Source: Acidimicrobiales bacterium (GTDB lineage Bacteria; Actinomycetota; Acidimicrobiia; Acidimicrobiales; AC-9). From it: 45,302 bases of DNA. The stretch is taken from assembly GCA_036491125.1 (NCBI GenBank), contig DASXCO010000180.1:1-45302 (forward strand). The letters are read 5' to 3'. Of the stretch, positions 15,765 to 24,717 are shown piece after piece. Made by a program: the position numbers and the translations under genes. The notes beneath the pieces were generated by a model, which was not told where the DNA came from, did no database searches, and saw only the letters and a program-made list of their open reading frames with translations. The first letter of the stretch is position 1, and every line of letters begins with the position of its first letter.

Positions 15765-16220
15765 ATGAGATGGGCGGCCCGGCTGGCCTACCAGCTGTTG
15801 CGGTTGACGTGGCTCATCCGCCGGCCCGTGACCCTCGGGGTCAAGGCCATGCTGATTGCGGACGACGACATCGTCCTCGTGCAGCACACCTATCAGCCGG
15901 GATGGCTGCTGCCAGGCGGCGGCATCAAAAGGGGCGAGACCCCGGAAGAGGCGGTGCGCCGCGAGTGCGCGGAAGAGCTCGGCGCCACCATCGGACCTAT
16001 GGAGCTGTTCTGCGTGTGCAGTCGCTTTCGCGACGGGAAGAGCGATCACATCACCGTCTTCGTCTGCCGCTCCTTCACCTTGGGCAAGAAGCGCGACCTC
16101 GAGATCGAGGCGTGTCAGCTCTTCCCGCTCGCCGCGCTTCCGCCTGACGCCTCGGCGGGCACCCGCCGGCGTATACGGGAGCTGATGGACGGCGATGGGT
16201 GCGGCGCCCGCAGGTGGTAG
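15765..16220 (+). CDS. NUDIX hydrolase
   Basis: This 151-residue NUDIX protein has the box GGGIKRGETPEEAVRRECAEELGA (about residues 49-72), with the expected G-x5-E-x7-R-E-x2-E-E-x-G spacing. It would hydrolyse a nucleoside diphosphate-linked compound; the substrate is not predictable. The N-terminus MRWAARLAYQLLRLTWLIRRP is hydrophobic and basic, as in NUDIX proteins annotated near glycan genes, and could associate with membrane. It overlaps the following nucleotidyltransferase by 26 bases if that starts at 16195. A three-gene run with the MptB-like protein is suggested by spacing. Confidence 0.88.
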   Translation: MRWAARLAYQLLRLTWLIRRPVTLGVKAMLIADDDIVLVQHTYQPGWLLPGGGIKRGETPEEAVRRECAEELGATIGPMELFCVCSRFRDGKSDHITVFVCRSFTLGKKRDLEIEACQLFPLAALPPDASAGTRRRIRELMDGDGCGARRW

Positions 16221-17025
16221 GCGACAGGTGTCCGACCCGAGCGCGACGGCCACGTCCGACGGCGAGCACCGCGACCTGGTTGCCGTCGTGCTGGCCGCAG
16301 GCGCCGGCCGTCGCCTGCGGCCGCTGAGCGACGTACGACCGAAAGCCTTGTGCCCGGTGAACAACGTCGCCCTCGTCGACCTCGCGCTCGAGCGGGCCGA
16401 GACCGTCGCGACCGAGATCGCGGTCAACGTCCACTACGGCCGGGAGCTGATGGAGCAGCACCTGGCCGGGAGAGTCCACCTCTCGCTCGAAGAGCCCGAG
16501 GCCCTCGGCACAGCGGGCGCCCTCGGTCTGCTGCGGGGCTGGATCGCCGGCCGCCCGGTGCTCGTGGTGAGCTCGGACGTCTGGCCGCGGTACCACCTCT
16601 CCGAGCTCGTCGAGGGCTGGGACGGGGCCCGGGCACGACTCCTCATGGTGGCGGGCGGCGACGGGCGGGGCTTCGGCCCCCTCACCTACGCGGGAGCGGC
16701 CCTGATGCCCTGGTCGGCGGTGGCTGGGCTCGAGCCAGAGCCGTCCGGCCTCTACGAGGCGTCGTGGCGGTCGCTCGACGCGGCCGGCCAGCTCGATCTG
16801 GTCACCACCGCCCACCCGTTCCTGGACTGCGGCACGCTGGGCGACTACCTGGCTGCCAACCTGGCCGCGTCGGGCGGGCGGAGCGTGATCGGGCCCGGTG
16901 CGATCGTGCACGGCGAGGTCGTTCGCTCGGTCGTCTGGCCTGATGGCATCGTGCGCGCTGGTGAACGACTGATCGACTCGATCAGGGTGGGTGCCGACCT
17001 GACCGTGACACCGAACAGGTCATGA
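16195..17025 (+). CDS. Sugar-phosphate nucleotidyltransferase-like protein
   Basis: The 276-residue protein carries the nucleotidyltransferase signature VVLAAGAGRRLRPLSDVRPKA (residues about 31-51) with the activating GxGxRxxP-type loop and catalytic Lys in RPKAL. The N-VHY-x-ELM and EALGTAGALG motifs follow, then VVSSDVW in place of the usual D-x-D metal site. The C-terminal part (SVIGPGAIVHGEVVRSVVWPDG) looks like the beginning of a left-handed beta-helix. It probably makes a nucleotide sugar such as GDP-mannose or dTDP-glucose. The start is uncertain: ATG 16195 overlaps the NUDIX gene, and GTG 16228 lies just after it. Confidence 0.8.
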   Translation: MGAAPAGGRRQVSDPSATATSDGEHRDLVAVVLAAGAGRRLRPLSDVRPKALCPVNNVALVDLALERAETVATEIAVNVHYGRELMEQHLAGRVHLSLEEPEALGTAGALGLLRGWIAGRPVLVVSSDVWPRYHLSELVEGWDGARARLLMVAGGDGRGFGPLTYAGAALMPWSAVAGLEPEPSGLYEASWRSLDAAGQLDLVTTAHPFLDCGTLGDYLAANLAASGGRSVIGPGAIVHGEVVRSVVWPDGIVRAGERLIDSIRVGADLTVTPNRS

Positions 17026-17094
17026 CGCGGTAGCCCTGGCCGGGGTGCACGCCCCGCATTGCCCAGCCCGGCTACGGTGCGGGCCGTAGGATAT

Positions 17095-18849
17095 ATGGCG
17101 AACGTGTTACGACCCTCGGCGGTACCGCGCGCCCCAGCTGAGGGCGGCCTGTGGGCCGATTCGGCGCGCCCCGGCACGGCGCTCGCTGGCCTCGTGGCGT
17201 CGGCACGGCGGGTGTCGCGCCACCAACTGGCGGTGCCGGGCGCGGTCGGGTTCCTCGGCACCTTCCTGGCGTCGATCGCGGCCACGCACCCCGGAGGGAT
17301 GTTCCTGGTCCGATCGGACCCGTGGTTCTTCCGGATCCCGCCGTTCTCAGGCGCCTCACAGAATCCGTCGCTGGTCGCGTTCTACTTCGGCGTCGTCCTC
17401 CTCGTCGGGGCGTGGCTCGCCGTGGTCCGCGCCACCCGGTCCGCTGACGGGCCGACCACCGGCCCGGTCATCGTCGTGATGGCCATCTGGGCCCTCCCGC
17501 TGCTCGTCGGTCCACCCCTGTTCAGCGGGGACGTGTTCGTGTATGCCGCCGACGGCCAGCTCGTGAGCCACGGCCTGAACCCGTACAGCATGACGGCATA
17601 CGCGTTGGGGCCGAGCCCGTTTCGGAGCGCCGCCCATGGAGTGTGGCTCCACACCGTGTCCCCCTACGGCCCGCTCTTCCTCCGGATGGCCGGGGTGGCA
17701 GCCACCATCGGTGCACACACGGTCGTGGGCGCGGTGATCGCCTTCAGGGTCCTCGCCTGTGCCGGCCTGGCCCTGGCAGGGGTCTCGCTCACCGCCATCG
17801 CCCGCCGCCACGGCCAACGGCCCGCGCACGTGTTGGCGCTGGCCCTGCTGAGCCCGCTTACCCTGCTCCATCTGATCAGCGCTGGCCACAACGACGCCAT
17901 CATGGTTGGACTGCTCGCGGCCGGCGTTGCCCTCGCCACCTCCGGACGACCCTTGGCCGGGATCGTGCTGTGCACCCTGGCCGCCGCCGTCAAGCTGCCG
18001 GCGGGCGTCGCCATCGTGTTCATCGGGTGGGAGATGGTCCGAGACCTTCCGTCGGTCCGGGCCCGGGCCGTCGTCCTGGCGAAGGGTGGGGTCGCAGCCC
18101 TGGGCACCATCGTCGTCGCCACGGCCGCCTCCGGGCTGGGTTGGGGATGGCTGGGTGCGCTCGGCGTACCGGGGACGGCCTCACCGCGCCTGGCGGTGGC
18201 GAACGACCTGGCCTTCGGCTTCGATCACTATCTCGGTCTCTCGTTCCTCACCGCGCTGCACCTGTGGCGAGACCTCGCCATGTTGGTTGCCCTCGCCGCC
18301 GTCGCCTACCTCGTGCTCCGGAGTCCGCGGGGCCGATGGATCCCCGCTCTTGGCGCCGCCCTGATCGTGGTCGCCGTCCTCGGACCAACCTTCTACCCCT
18401 GGTACCTCACGTGGGGGCTCATGCTCGTGGCCGCGACCGCCGCCGACCGATGGGAGCGGGCGATCATCTGGGCGAGCGTCATACCGACCTTTGCCGTGGC
18501 TCCCGGCGGTGAGGGCTGGCTGGACCAGCTGGCGACCAAGCTGGCCGGGACCTGGGTCGCCCGATCTATCGTCGGCGCCGTCGTCGCCGTCGCCGCCTTC
18601 ACGGTGCACCGGCCCGGGTGGATCGCCAACTTCTTCCGGACAGACCGGCGCGAGCCCGACAAGCACGACCTGGTCGGCGTCAGCGCTGCTCGCCATCCCG
18701 AGCCGGCGCCGATGTCGGCGACGTCGGACGGCGCCAGCCGCGGCGGACTCCGGGGACCACCCCCATCGGCCATCGACATCACCGCGGCCCCCAACGGACC
18801 GCGCCGACACGACGAGGACGAAGACGAGAACGAAGAGGTCGTGTCCTAG
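17095..18849 (+). CDS. Polytopic polyprenol-phosphomannose-dependent mannosyltransferase, MptA/MptB-like
   Basis: The 584-residue membrane protein has roughly 12-13 predicted hydrophobic helices. The motif FSGDVFVYAADGQLV (about residues 142-156), with its Asp in the first extracytoplasmic loop, is typical of GT-C glycosyltransferases, especially the actinobacterial alpha-1,6-mannosyltransferases. SAGHNDAIMVGLLAAGVAL and PTFYPWYLTWGL later in the chain also fit. It ends with a charged cytosolic tail rich in Asp/Glu (DEDEDENEEVVS). The ATG at 17095 is chosen; TTG and GTG starts upstream are possible. It follows a nucleotidyltransferase, consistent with cell-envelope glycan assembly. The acceptor is unknown. 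It converges on queA-like with a 33-base gap. Confidence 0.8.
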   Translation: MANVLRPSAVPRAPAEGGLWADSARPGTALAGLVASARRVSRHQLAVPGAVGFLGTFLASIAATHPGGMFLVRSDPWFFRIPPFSGASQNPSLVAFYFGVVLLVGAWLAVVRATRSADGPTTGPVIVVMAIWALPLLVGPPLFSGDVFVYAADGQLVSHGLNPYSMTAYALGPSPFRSAAHGVWLHTVSPYGPLFLRMAGVAATIGAHTVVGAVIAFRVLACAGLALAGVSLTAIARRHGQRPAHVLALALLSPLTLLHLISAGHNDAIMVGLLAAGVALATSGRPLAGIVLCTLAAAVKLPAGVAIVFIGWEMVRDLPSVRARAVVLAKGGVAALGTIVVATAASGLGWGWLGALGVPGTASPRLAVANDLAFGFDHYLGLSFLTALHLWRDLAMLVALAAVAYLVLRSPRGRWIPALGAALIVVAVLGPTFYPWYLTWGLMLVAATAADRWERAIIWASVIPTFAVAPGGEGWLDQLATKLAGTWVARSIVGAVVAVAAFTVHRPGWIANFFRTDRREPDKHDLVGVSAARHPEPAPMSATSDGASRGGLRGPPPSAIDITAAPNGPRRHDEDEDENEEVVS

Positions 18850-18882
18850 GAGCGGGCACTCCTCAGTCGTTCGCCGTCAGGA

Positions 18883-19923
18883 TCACGGCAGGATCAGGTG
18901 GAGGTCGCCGAGCTCGTGCCACAGATACGCGCCGTCGAGCGCGGCCCGGTAGGCGGACTGCAGGGCGAACGGCTCGGCGATGGCCTGGAGGATCAGCAGG
19001 TGGCTGGCCCGCGGCTCGTGCCAGCCGGTCAGCAGGCCGTCGACGGCGCGTACAGGCCGGTCCGGCGTCACGATCGTCTCCGTCCACCCGACGCCCTCGT
19101 GCACGAGACCGTCGTCGTCGACGACGGTCTCGAGGGCACGCACGACCGTCGTGCCCACGGCCACGACGCAGCCACCCGAGGCGCGGGTGTCGTTGACCCG
19201 ACGGGCCGTGGCCGCCGGCACCCGATACCACTCCGGCGGGGGCGGCTCGCCGACCTCGAGCGATGACACGCCCGCGTGGAGCACGAGGGGGCTCACGGCG
19301 ATGCCCCTGGCCACGAGGGCGGTGATGATGTCGGCGGTGAAGGCTCGACCCGCGCTCGGCATCTCCGCGCTGCCGAGTTCGGTCGCGTAGACGGTCTGGT
19401 AGGTCGCGAGGGGCCAGTCGCCGGGCGCGTGGCCATACCGGATGGGTCGACCGTGGGCTTGCACGAACGCCAGGTCGCCGATCGGCAGCTCCAGGGTGAC
19501 GACCCACAGACGGGCAGAGCCCCGCCAGCGGGTCACGAGTCGCACCGATCCCCCCGCCGGTAGCGACACCACGTCGCCGTCCCGTCCCCCGGGCTCGGGA
19601 AGGCTCGCCGGCCAGGCCGGTCGGCGCAGCTCGGCGAGCCACTCGCCGCCCGGCAGCCGTCCTGAGAGGTGCACGTCGACCCCGCTGCCGTCGAGTCGTC
19701 CCGCCAGCGCCGCCGGCAGCGTGCCCGACGTGTTGATCACCAGCAGGTCGCCGGCCTCGAGCAGTGTCGGCAGGCCACTGAAGCAGGCGTGCGCCGGTTC
19801 GGCCGCTCCCTTCGACACGAGCAGGCGCACGTCGTCCCGCCCCCGCCCACGAACCTCTGGCGGCTCACGCGCCTCGAGCGCCGGAGGAAGGTCGAAATCC
19901 AACGACGCCGTCGCCGTCGTCAT
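18883..19923 (-). CDS. QueA-like protein (S-adenosylmethionine:tRNA ribosyltransferase-isomerase family), divergent
   Basis: QueA normally transfers the ribosyl part of SAM to preQ1 in tRNA to make epoxyqueuosine. This 346-residue protein aligns along the family: LDFDLPPAL at the start, DLLVINTSGTLPAALAG, a TYQTVYATELGSAEMPSAG segment, VAVGTTVVRALETV, GWTETIVTP and LLTGWHEPRASHLLIL. However, the very conserved PTAGLHFT is replaced by PSAGRAFT (residues 189-196), and other positions differ. No tgt, queC, queD, queE or queG gene is in the window. It overlaps the SDR gene upstream by 4 bases (ATGA), so the two are coupled. It may be a paralog with another ribosyl-transfer or isomerase role. Confidence 0.75.
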   Translation of the reverse strand: MTTATASLDFDLPPALEAREPPEVRGRGRDDVRLLVSKGAAEPAHACFSGLPTLLEAGDLLVINTSGTLPAALAGRLDGSGVDVHLSGRLPGGEWLAELRRPAWPASLPEPGGRDGDVVSLPAGGSVRLVTRWRGSARLWVVTLELPIGDLAFVQAHGRPIRYGHAPGDWPLATYQTVYATELGSAEMPSAGRAFTADIITALVARGIAVSPLVLHAGVSSLEVGEPPPPEWYRVPAATARRVNDTRASGGCVVAVGTTVVRALETVVDDDGLVHEGVGWTETIVTPDRPVRAVDGLLTGWHEPRASHLLILQAIAEPFALQSAYRAALDGAYLWHELGDLHLILP

Positions 19924-20666
19924 GTCCCCACCAACTCGCTCCGCGCCGCCGCGTCGTCGCTGACCGCATCGACGCGGTACCGGCCGCTCGGCGTGCCCTG
20001 GCCCAGCAGGGCGAGCAGACCGGGAACGCTCGCTTCGGGGAGCGGACGGTCCGATATGTCCTCGCCAGGGAACGCCGCCTGGTGAAGGTCGGTCCGCATG
20101 TCGCCCGGATCGACCCACAGCACCGGCAGCTCGGGATGCTCCGCAGCGAGCACGTTGCTGAGCTGCTCGAGGGCTGCCTTCGACGATCCGTAGCCTCCCC
20201 AGCCGGCGTAGGGTTCACCGGCGGCGTCCGAGGTCACGTTCAGGATACGACCGCCCGTCGCTTCGAGGAGCGGTAGGGCCAGCTGCACGAGCCGCAGCGG
20301 CGCCACGACGTTGACCTCGTAGACGCGCCTGAGCTCATCCAGTGGGTAGTGGGCGAGCGCCGGCTGGGGGCTCGGTCCGAGCACGCTGGCGTTGTTGACG
20401 AGCAGGTCGAGTCGGCCGAGTCGAGCGGCCGCGGCCACGAGGCGGCTCCGGTGATCCTCGTCGGCCACGTCGCCGATGATGGTGACCACCGTCGTGCGCC
20501 GTCCCAGCTCGGCGCCGGCCCGAGTCAGCGACTCACCGCCCCTGGCGTCCAGCACGAGACGCCAACCGTGGTTGGCCAGAGCGCGAGCGAGGGCGAACCC
20601 AAGTCCTTTCGAGGCACCGGTGATGATGGCGACCCGTTCGCCACGAGATGTCGTTGTCTCAGTCAT
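19920..20666 (-). CDS. Short-chain dehydrogenase/reductase coupled to the QueA-like gene
   Basis: The 248-residue SDR has AIITGASKGLGFALA (about residues 13-27), LLVNNASVLGPSP, the Ser in ILNVTSDAAGEPYAG and YGSSKAALEQ, with Tyr and Lys of the active site. The post-catalytic segment is VLWVDPGDMRTDLHQ. I start it at ATG 20666 (MTETTTSRGERVAIITG). A further in-frame start at 20711 adds 15 residues with no support. The stop overlaps the start of the QueA-like gene by 4 bases. The pair is conserved in layout only to the extent visible here; a joint pathway is inferred. Confidence 0.86.
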   Translation of the reverse strand: MTETTTSRGERVAIITGASKGLGFALARALANHGWRLVLDARGGESLTRAGAELGRRTTVVTIIGDVADEDHRSRLVAAAARLGRLDLLVNNASVLGPSPQPALAHYPLDELRRVYEVNVVAPLRLVQLALPLLEATGGRILNVTSDAAGEPYAGWGGYGSSKAALEQLSNVLAAEHPELPVLWVDPGDMRTDLHQAAFPGEDISDRPLPEASVPGLLALLGQGTPSGRYRVDAVSDDAAARSELVGT

Positions 20667-20778
20667 GAAGCCGAACCTACGGATGGAAAGGCTCTGCGTC
20701 ATCGGGCGCACGGCCCAGCTGGACCCGGTAATTGGTCCTAGGACTGCGGGCTGAGTGAGCGGCCGCCGTCGAGCGCTG

Positions 20779-21450
20779 CTACGGCGCCGTGGGGCCCGAG
20801 CCAGCGTTTGGATCCACCAGCCCCACGCGGACCGCGTAAAGGGCCGCCTGGGTCCGGTCGGCCACCCCGAGCTTGCTCAGGACGTGGCTGACGTGGGTCT
20901 TCACCGTCTTCTCGGCGATCGACAGCTCGCGGGCGATCTGCTTGTTGGCCAGGCCCCGACCGACGAGGGCCAGCACCTCGCGCTCCCGGTCCGTGAGGGC
21001 CACGGGACCGGCGCCCGATCGCCCCGCGGCGTACTCGCGCAGCAGGCGGGCCGCTGGCCGCGAGCTCAAGGCCGCTTCACCCCTCGCCACGGCGCGTATG
21101 CCCTCGGCCAGCTCGGCCGGCGCCACGTCCTTGAGGAGGTAGCCGGCGGCGCCCGCCTGGACGGCGGCCAGCAGCTTGTCGTCATCGGGGAAGCTGGTGA
21201 GCACCAGCACCTTGGTGCCCGGGTGCTCCTCGGTCAGGCGGGCGACGGCGGCGACGCCGTCGATGCCGGGCATGACCAGGTCGAGCAGGACGACGTCGGG
21301 AGCCAGCGACCGGACCGCCGCCAGGGCCTCGGTGCCGTCACCCGCCTCTCCCACGACGGCGATCCCGTCCTGGACTGCCAGGAAGGTGCGCAGCCCCTCT
21401 CGGACCACCGGATGGTCGTCGACGATCACCACCCGGACCTCAGGCGTCAA
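20779..21450 (-). CDS. NarL/LuxR-type response regulator
   Basis: The 223-residue regulator has a receiver domain with VVIVDDHPVVREGL, phosphoacceptor Asp57 in DVVLLDLVMPG, Thr/Ser in VLVLTSFPDD, and Lys in GYLLKDV. A LuxR-type helix-turn-helix follows: LTDREREVLALVGRGLANKQIARELSIAEKTVKTHVSHVLSKLGV. The TTG start at 21450 overlaps the kinase stop region by 11 bases and has GAGGTG just upstream; a downstream GTG is possible. It forms a two-component system with the kinase ahead of it. Targets are not apparent. Confidence 0.92.
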   Translation of the reverse strand: MTPEVRVVIVDDHPVVREGLRTFLAVQDGIAVVGEAGDGTEALAAVRSLAPDVVLLDLVMPGIDGVAAVARLTEEHPGTKVLVLTSFPDDDKLLAAVQAGAAGYLLKDVAPAELAEGIRAVARGEAALSSRPAARLLREYAAGRSGAGPVALTDREREVLALVGRGLANKQIARELSIAEKTVKTHVSHVLSKLGVADRTQAALYAVRVGLVDPNAGSGPTAP

Positions 21451-22567
21451 CCGGCACCTCGGCTCGGATGGTCGACCCCCCGCCCGGAACAGACTCCAGC
21501 ACCAGCGTTCCGCCCAGGGCGCCAGCCCGCTCCTCCATCGATGTGAGGCCGAGGTGACGGGCCCGGAGACCGGACGACCCCGGATCGAAGCCCACGCCGT
21601 CGTCGCTGACCACGACCACCAACCGCCTCGCTGTCATCTCGACGGTGACATCCACGGCGCTCGGGCGGGCGTGGCGCACGGCATTGCCCAGGGCCTCCTG
21701 CACGATGCGGAACACCTCCCGCTCCGTGCGGGGCCGAATCCGACGTTCGCCGGTCGCGGTGAGCCCGATGGGAACCCGGTGCACGCGTCGCAGGATCTCG
21801 ATGTGCTTGCGCAGGGCCGGCACGAGCCCGTCGCTGGCGAGCTCGGGAGGGCGCAGCTCGAAGATCATCGAGCGCATCTCCTCCAGCGCCTGGCGGGCCA
21901 GCTCCTGGGACCGACGCAGCTGCTCCGCCGCCTCGGCGTGCTCGCTGCCCAGCATGGTCAGCCCGGTCTCGGACAACAGGACAGAGGTGAAGAGTGTCTG
22001 GGTCACCGAGTCGTGCAGCTCCCGGGCCAGGCGGTTGCGCTCCTCGACGACCCCGAGCTCGAGCCGCTCCTCGTGGAGTCGGACGTTCTCCAATGCCAAC
22101 GCGACCCGCGTCGCGAACCCCTGGATCAGCTCCTGGTCGAGCTCGTCGAAGCAGCCGCCCTCGATCTTGTCCGCCAGGTAGAAGGCCCCGATGACCCGTC
22201 CCTCGAGCTCCACGGGGACGCCAAGGAACGTTCCCATTCGGGGATGGGCGGCGGGCCACCATTCGAAGCGGGGGTCGGACTGGATGTCGTCACTGCGGTA
22301 GGCCTTGCCGTCCTGGAGGATGGCGCCCAGCAGCCCGTGCGTCCTCGGCAGGGGCCCGATGGCAGCCACCGCCTCGTCGCTCAGGCCCGAGGTCACGAAC
22401 TGGGCGAACTCACCCTCGTCGTCGGGGATGCCGATGGCGGCGTAGCGCGCGCCGACCAGGCCTCGGGCCGCCTCCGCCAGCCGCTCCAGCCGGCCCTCTG
22501 CGCCGAGGTCGACACCGAGCGAGAGCACGGCGTCGTCCACCGACCGGGAATTGAAGTCCCCCCGCAC
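21440..22567 (-). CDS. Soluble GAF-domain sensor histidine kinase (NarL partner)
   Basis: The 375-residue kinase has an N-terminal GAF domain (about residues 20-170; GVPVELEGRVIGAFYLADK and ELIQGFATRVALALENVRL at its end). A HisKA_3 dimerisation helix with phosphoacceptor His near 184 in RNRLARELHDSVTQTLF follows. The ATPase domain has EALGNAVRHARPS (N box), DDGVGFDPG and a G box. It lacks membrane segments, so it probably senses a cytosolic signal. I use the GTG at 22567; the open frame extends upstream only because of GC-rich phase overlap with the amidohydrolase. It starts 7 bases after that gene ends and is coupled to the regulator. Confidence 0.9.
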   Translation of the reverse strand: MRGDFNSRSVDDAVLSLGVDLGAEGRLERLAEAARGLVGARYAAIGIPDDEGEFAQFVTSGLSDEAVAAIGPLPRTHGLLGAILQDGKAYRSDDIQSDPRFEWWPAAHPRMGTFLGVPVELEGRVIGAFYLADKIEGGCFDELDQELIQGFATRVALALENVRLHEERLELGVVEERNRLARELHDSVTQTLFTSVLLSETGLTMLGSEHAEAAEQLRRSQELARQALEEMRSMIFELRPPELASDGLVPALRKHIEILRRVHRVPIGLTATGERRIRPRTEREVFRIVQEALGNAVRHARPSAVDVTVEMTARRLVVVVSDDGVGFDPGSSGLRARHLGLTSMEERAGALGGTLVLESVPGGGSTIRAEVPVDA

Positions 22568-22574
22568 GGCGCCG

Positions 22575-24215
22575 CTACCTCCGCAGCAGCCGTCCCGGCC
22601 GCGCGTCCTCCAGGTCGACCCCGCCGGCCCGCGTTGGGGTGCCACCGACCCAGACGTGATCGATGCCCACGCTGTCGACGACCAACCGGTCGGCACCGCC
22701 CGGAAGGTCCCACGTGCGGGTCGGCTCGGTCGTGCCCACCAGCTCGGGGTCGAACGCCACCAGGTCGGCCGCGTACCCCTCGCGGACCAGGCCCCGCCCG
22801 CCGAATCGGAACACCTCGGCCGGATGGCCGGTGAGCCGCCAGACGGCCTCTTCCAGCGACAGGGTCTGTCGTTGGCGCCACCAGTAACCGAGCAGGTGGG
22901 TCGAGAAGCAGGCGTCGCAGAGCTGGCTGGCGTGCGCCCCCGCGTCCGACAGGCCAAGCACGGTCCGCTTGTCCCGCAACAGGTCGGCCACCTCGACCTC
23001 GTCGTCGTTGAGCAGCACCACCTGGAACCGCGTCCGCAGACCCTCCTCCAGCGACAGATCGACGAGCACGTCGAAGGGCTCGACACCACGCTCCTCGGCG
23101 ACTTCCGCCACGGTGCGACCTCGCAGTGCCTGATGACACTCGGTCTCCTCGATCGACATCTTGGCCCACCGTCTCGCCCAGGCCTGGTTCACCTCCGGAC
23201 GGGCCCGCTCCCGCCACGCCGGGTCGGCGTACACGCCGGGCCGCTCGGCGCGCGGTACGGCCAGCACGTCCTTCATCGACGGGAGCATGGCGATGGGAAA
23301 GGGGTCCTCCAGCGCCACCTGCATGACCAGCGGACGGCACGCGATCTGCGGCCACACCTCGCCCCCCAACGTGGCGGTCTGCTCCGCCAGGGCCGTGGCC
23401 GTTCCCCGCGCACCAAAGCCCGTGAGCAGCGCCGTCCACGTCACCGGCAACCCCAGCCGGGTGGAGAGGGTGGCGAACTCGTCGAGGAACAGTCCGGGAC
23501 CGGGCGTGATCTGGACGAGGCCCTTGCCCGCCTCGCGCAGCGCGTCGGCGATACGGAAGACCTCGTCGACCTCGGCCAGGCGGCTCGGCACGGGTCGGCC
23601 CCCGGCCCCTGCGTGCGTCGGTGACCGCGACGTGGCGAACCCGAGGGCACCCGCGGTCATCGCCTCGAGCACCATCCGGCGCATGGCCTCGACCTCGTCG
23701 TCGGTCGCGGGTCGCTCGACGGCCTCGTCTCCCATGGCGTAGAGACGGAGGGGCGTGTGACCGATGAACGCGCCCACGTTGATCCGCTTCGGGATGCGGT
23801 CGAGCGTGTCGAGGTACTCCGGGAACGTCTCGAACCCCCAGGGGATGCCAGCCTCCAGCGCCTCGGCCGACATCCCTTCCACGTTCTCGAGCGTGTGAGC
23901 GATCGTCGACCGGTGCTCGGGTCGAGTGGGGGCGATCCCGAAACCGCAGTTGCCCATGGCCACCGTCGTCACCCCGTGCCAGCAGGAAGGAGTGAGATCG
24001 GGGTCCCACAGGATCTGGGCGTCGTAGTGGGTGTGGATGTCGATGAAGCCCGGCGCCAGGACGAGCCCCGACAGGTCCACCTCCTCAGCATCCGAGACGT
24101 CATCGGGAGCGCCATCGACCGACACGATCCGATCACCATCGATCACCACGTCGGCCCTACGGCCCGGCCCACCTGACCCGTCGACCACCAGCGCTCCCCG
24201 CAGCGCGTAGCTCAT
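22575..24215 (-). CDS. N-acyl-D-amino-acid deacylase-like amidohydrolase
   Basis: This 546-residue amidohydrolase-superfamily protein has the metal-binding HTHYDAQILWDP (near residue 63), VTTVAMGNCGFGIAP, SDAGAHASQLCD (metal-ligand Asp) and VREGYAADLVAFDP near the end, where the beta-sandwich of the urease-like fold returns. These match D-aminoacylase (NAAAR-related) enzymes that hydrolyse N-acylated amino acids. The ATG at 24215 has GGAGGAGGT right before it, so this start is firm. The kinase gene follows after 7 bases, so the two may be co-transcribed. The substrate is unknown. Confidence 0.87.
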   Translation of the reverse strand: MSYALRGALVVDGSGGPGRRADVVIDGDRIVSVDGAPDDVSDAEEVDLSGLVLAPGFIDIHTHYDAQILWDPDLTPSCWHGVTTVAMGNCGFGIAPTRPEHRSTIAHTLENVEGMSAEALEAGIPWGFETFPEYLDTLDRIPKRINVGAFIGHTPLRLYAMGDEAVERPATDDEVEAMRRMVLEAMTAGALGFATSRSPTHAGAGGRPVPSRLAEVDEVFRIADALREAGKGLVQITPGPGLFLDEFATLSTRLGLPVTWTALLTGFGARGTATALAEQTATLGGEVWPQIACRPLVMQVALEDPFPIAMLPSMKDVLAVPRAERPGVYADPAWRERARPEVNQAWARRWAKMSIEETECHQALRGRTVAEVAEERGVEPFDVLVDLSLEEGLRTRFQVVLLNDDEVEVADLLRDKRTVLGLSDAGAHASQLCDACFSTHLLGYWWRQRQTLSLEEAVWRLTGHPAEVFRFGGRGLVREGYAADLVAFDPELVGTTEPTRTWDLPGGADRLVVDSVGIDHVWVGGTPTRAGGVDLEDARPGRLLRR

Positions 24216-24352
24216 ACGACCTCCTCCGATCACCGCCGAGTCTCGCCACCGGAGCCGCCAACGTCAACGAGTGGCGACCAGCATGCCTCCAGCGGGCCGC
24301 CCCGGGTCGAGCCATCCACGCCCTCCGTGACCTCCGGTCCTACGCTTTGGCC

Positions 24353-24571
24353 GTGAAGGGTGACCGGGTCGAGATCCTCGTGGACGTCGGCGGCGGCGTG
24401 CGCCAGTTCGACGTGCGAGCGACGAAGGCGGGCCGGCGGATCGAGGTGTCCACCGCCCGGGGCGTGATGGAGGTGACCGAGGTGACCCGGTCGGGGCAGC
24501 CGGTGCGCACCGCCCGCTTCATGTCGACCCGGGTGGTCAGCGTCGTGGAGCATCCGGCCGCCGACAACTAG
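24353..24571 (+). CDS. Small conserved-looking hypothetical protein (72 aa)
   Basis: This short protein, starting VKGDRVEILVDVGGG, is rich in beta-strand-like alternation (VEILVDVGGGVRQFDVRATKAGRRIEV and MEVTEVTRSGQPVRTARFM) and probably folds as a small beta-barrel. No catalytic motif is visible. A TTG at 24347 would add two residues. It stands alone between the amidohydrolase promoter side and the M23 peptidase. I do not recognise a family; a chance frame is possible, but the strand-like residue pattern and regular codon usage favour a real gene. Confidence 0.55.
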   Translation: MKGDRVEILVDVGGGVRQFDVRATKAGRRIEVSTARGVMEVTEVTRSGQPVRTARFMSTRVVSVVEHPAADN

Positions 24572-24717
24572 GCGTCTCGAACCCGCTCCGCCGCACTGTG
24601 GTGCGGTTGGGTCAAATGTCGGAATTGTCGAGATGACGGCAGGATTCGCCCTGGGGTGGGCCGAACCACTCTTCCCATGTCGCGGAGAGTGCGTTGGTTC
24701 GTCGCGCCGGAGAACGG

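Noticed and set aside
18883-19923. Evidence for a queuosine pathway
   Set aside because: Only a divergent QueA-like gene is present; no tgt or other que gene is in the window, so the pathway cannot be claimed.
21176-22834. 552-codon open frame on the plus strand
   Set aside because: It is antisense to the kinase and regulator genes with no domain signature.
22575-23089. Kinase frame extended upstream into the amidohydrolase
   Set aside because: The extra residues are low-complexity Arg/Ser/Thr sequence overlapping the confident deacylase gene; the GTG at 22567 fits the spacing better.
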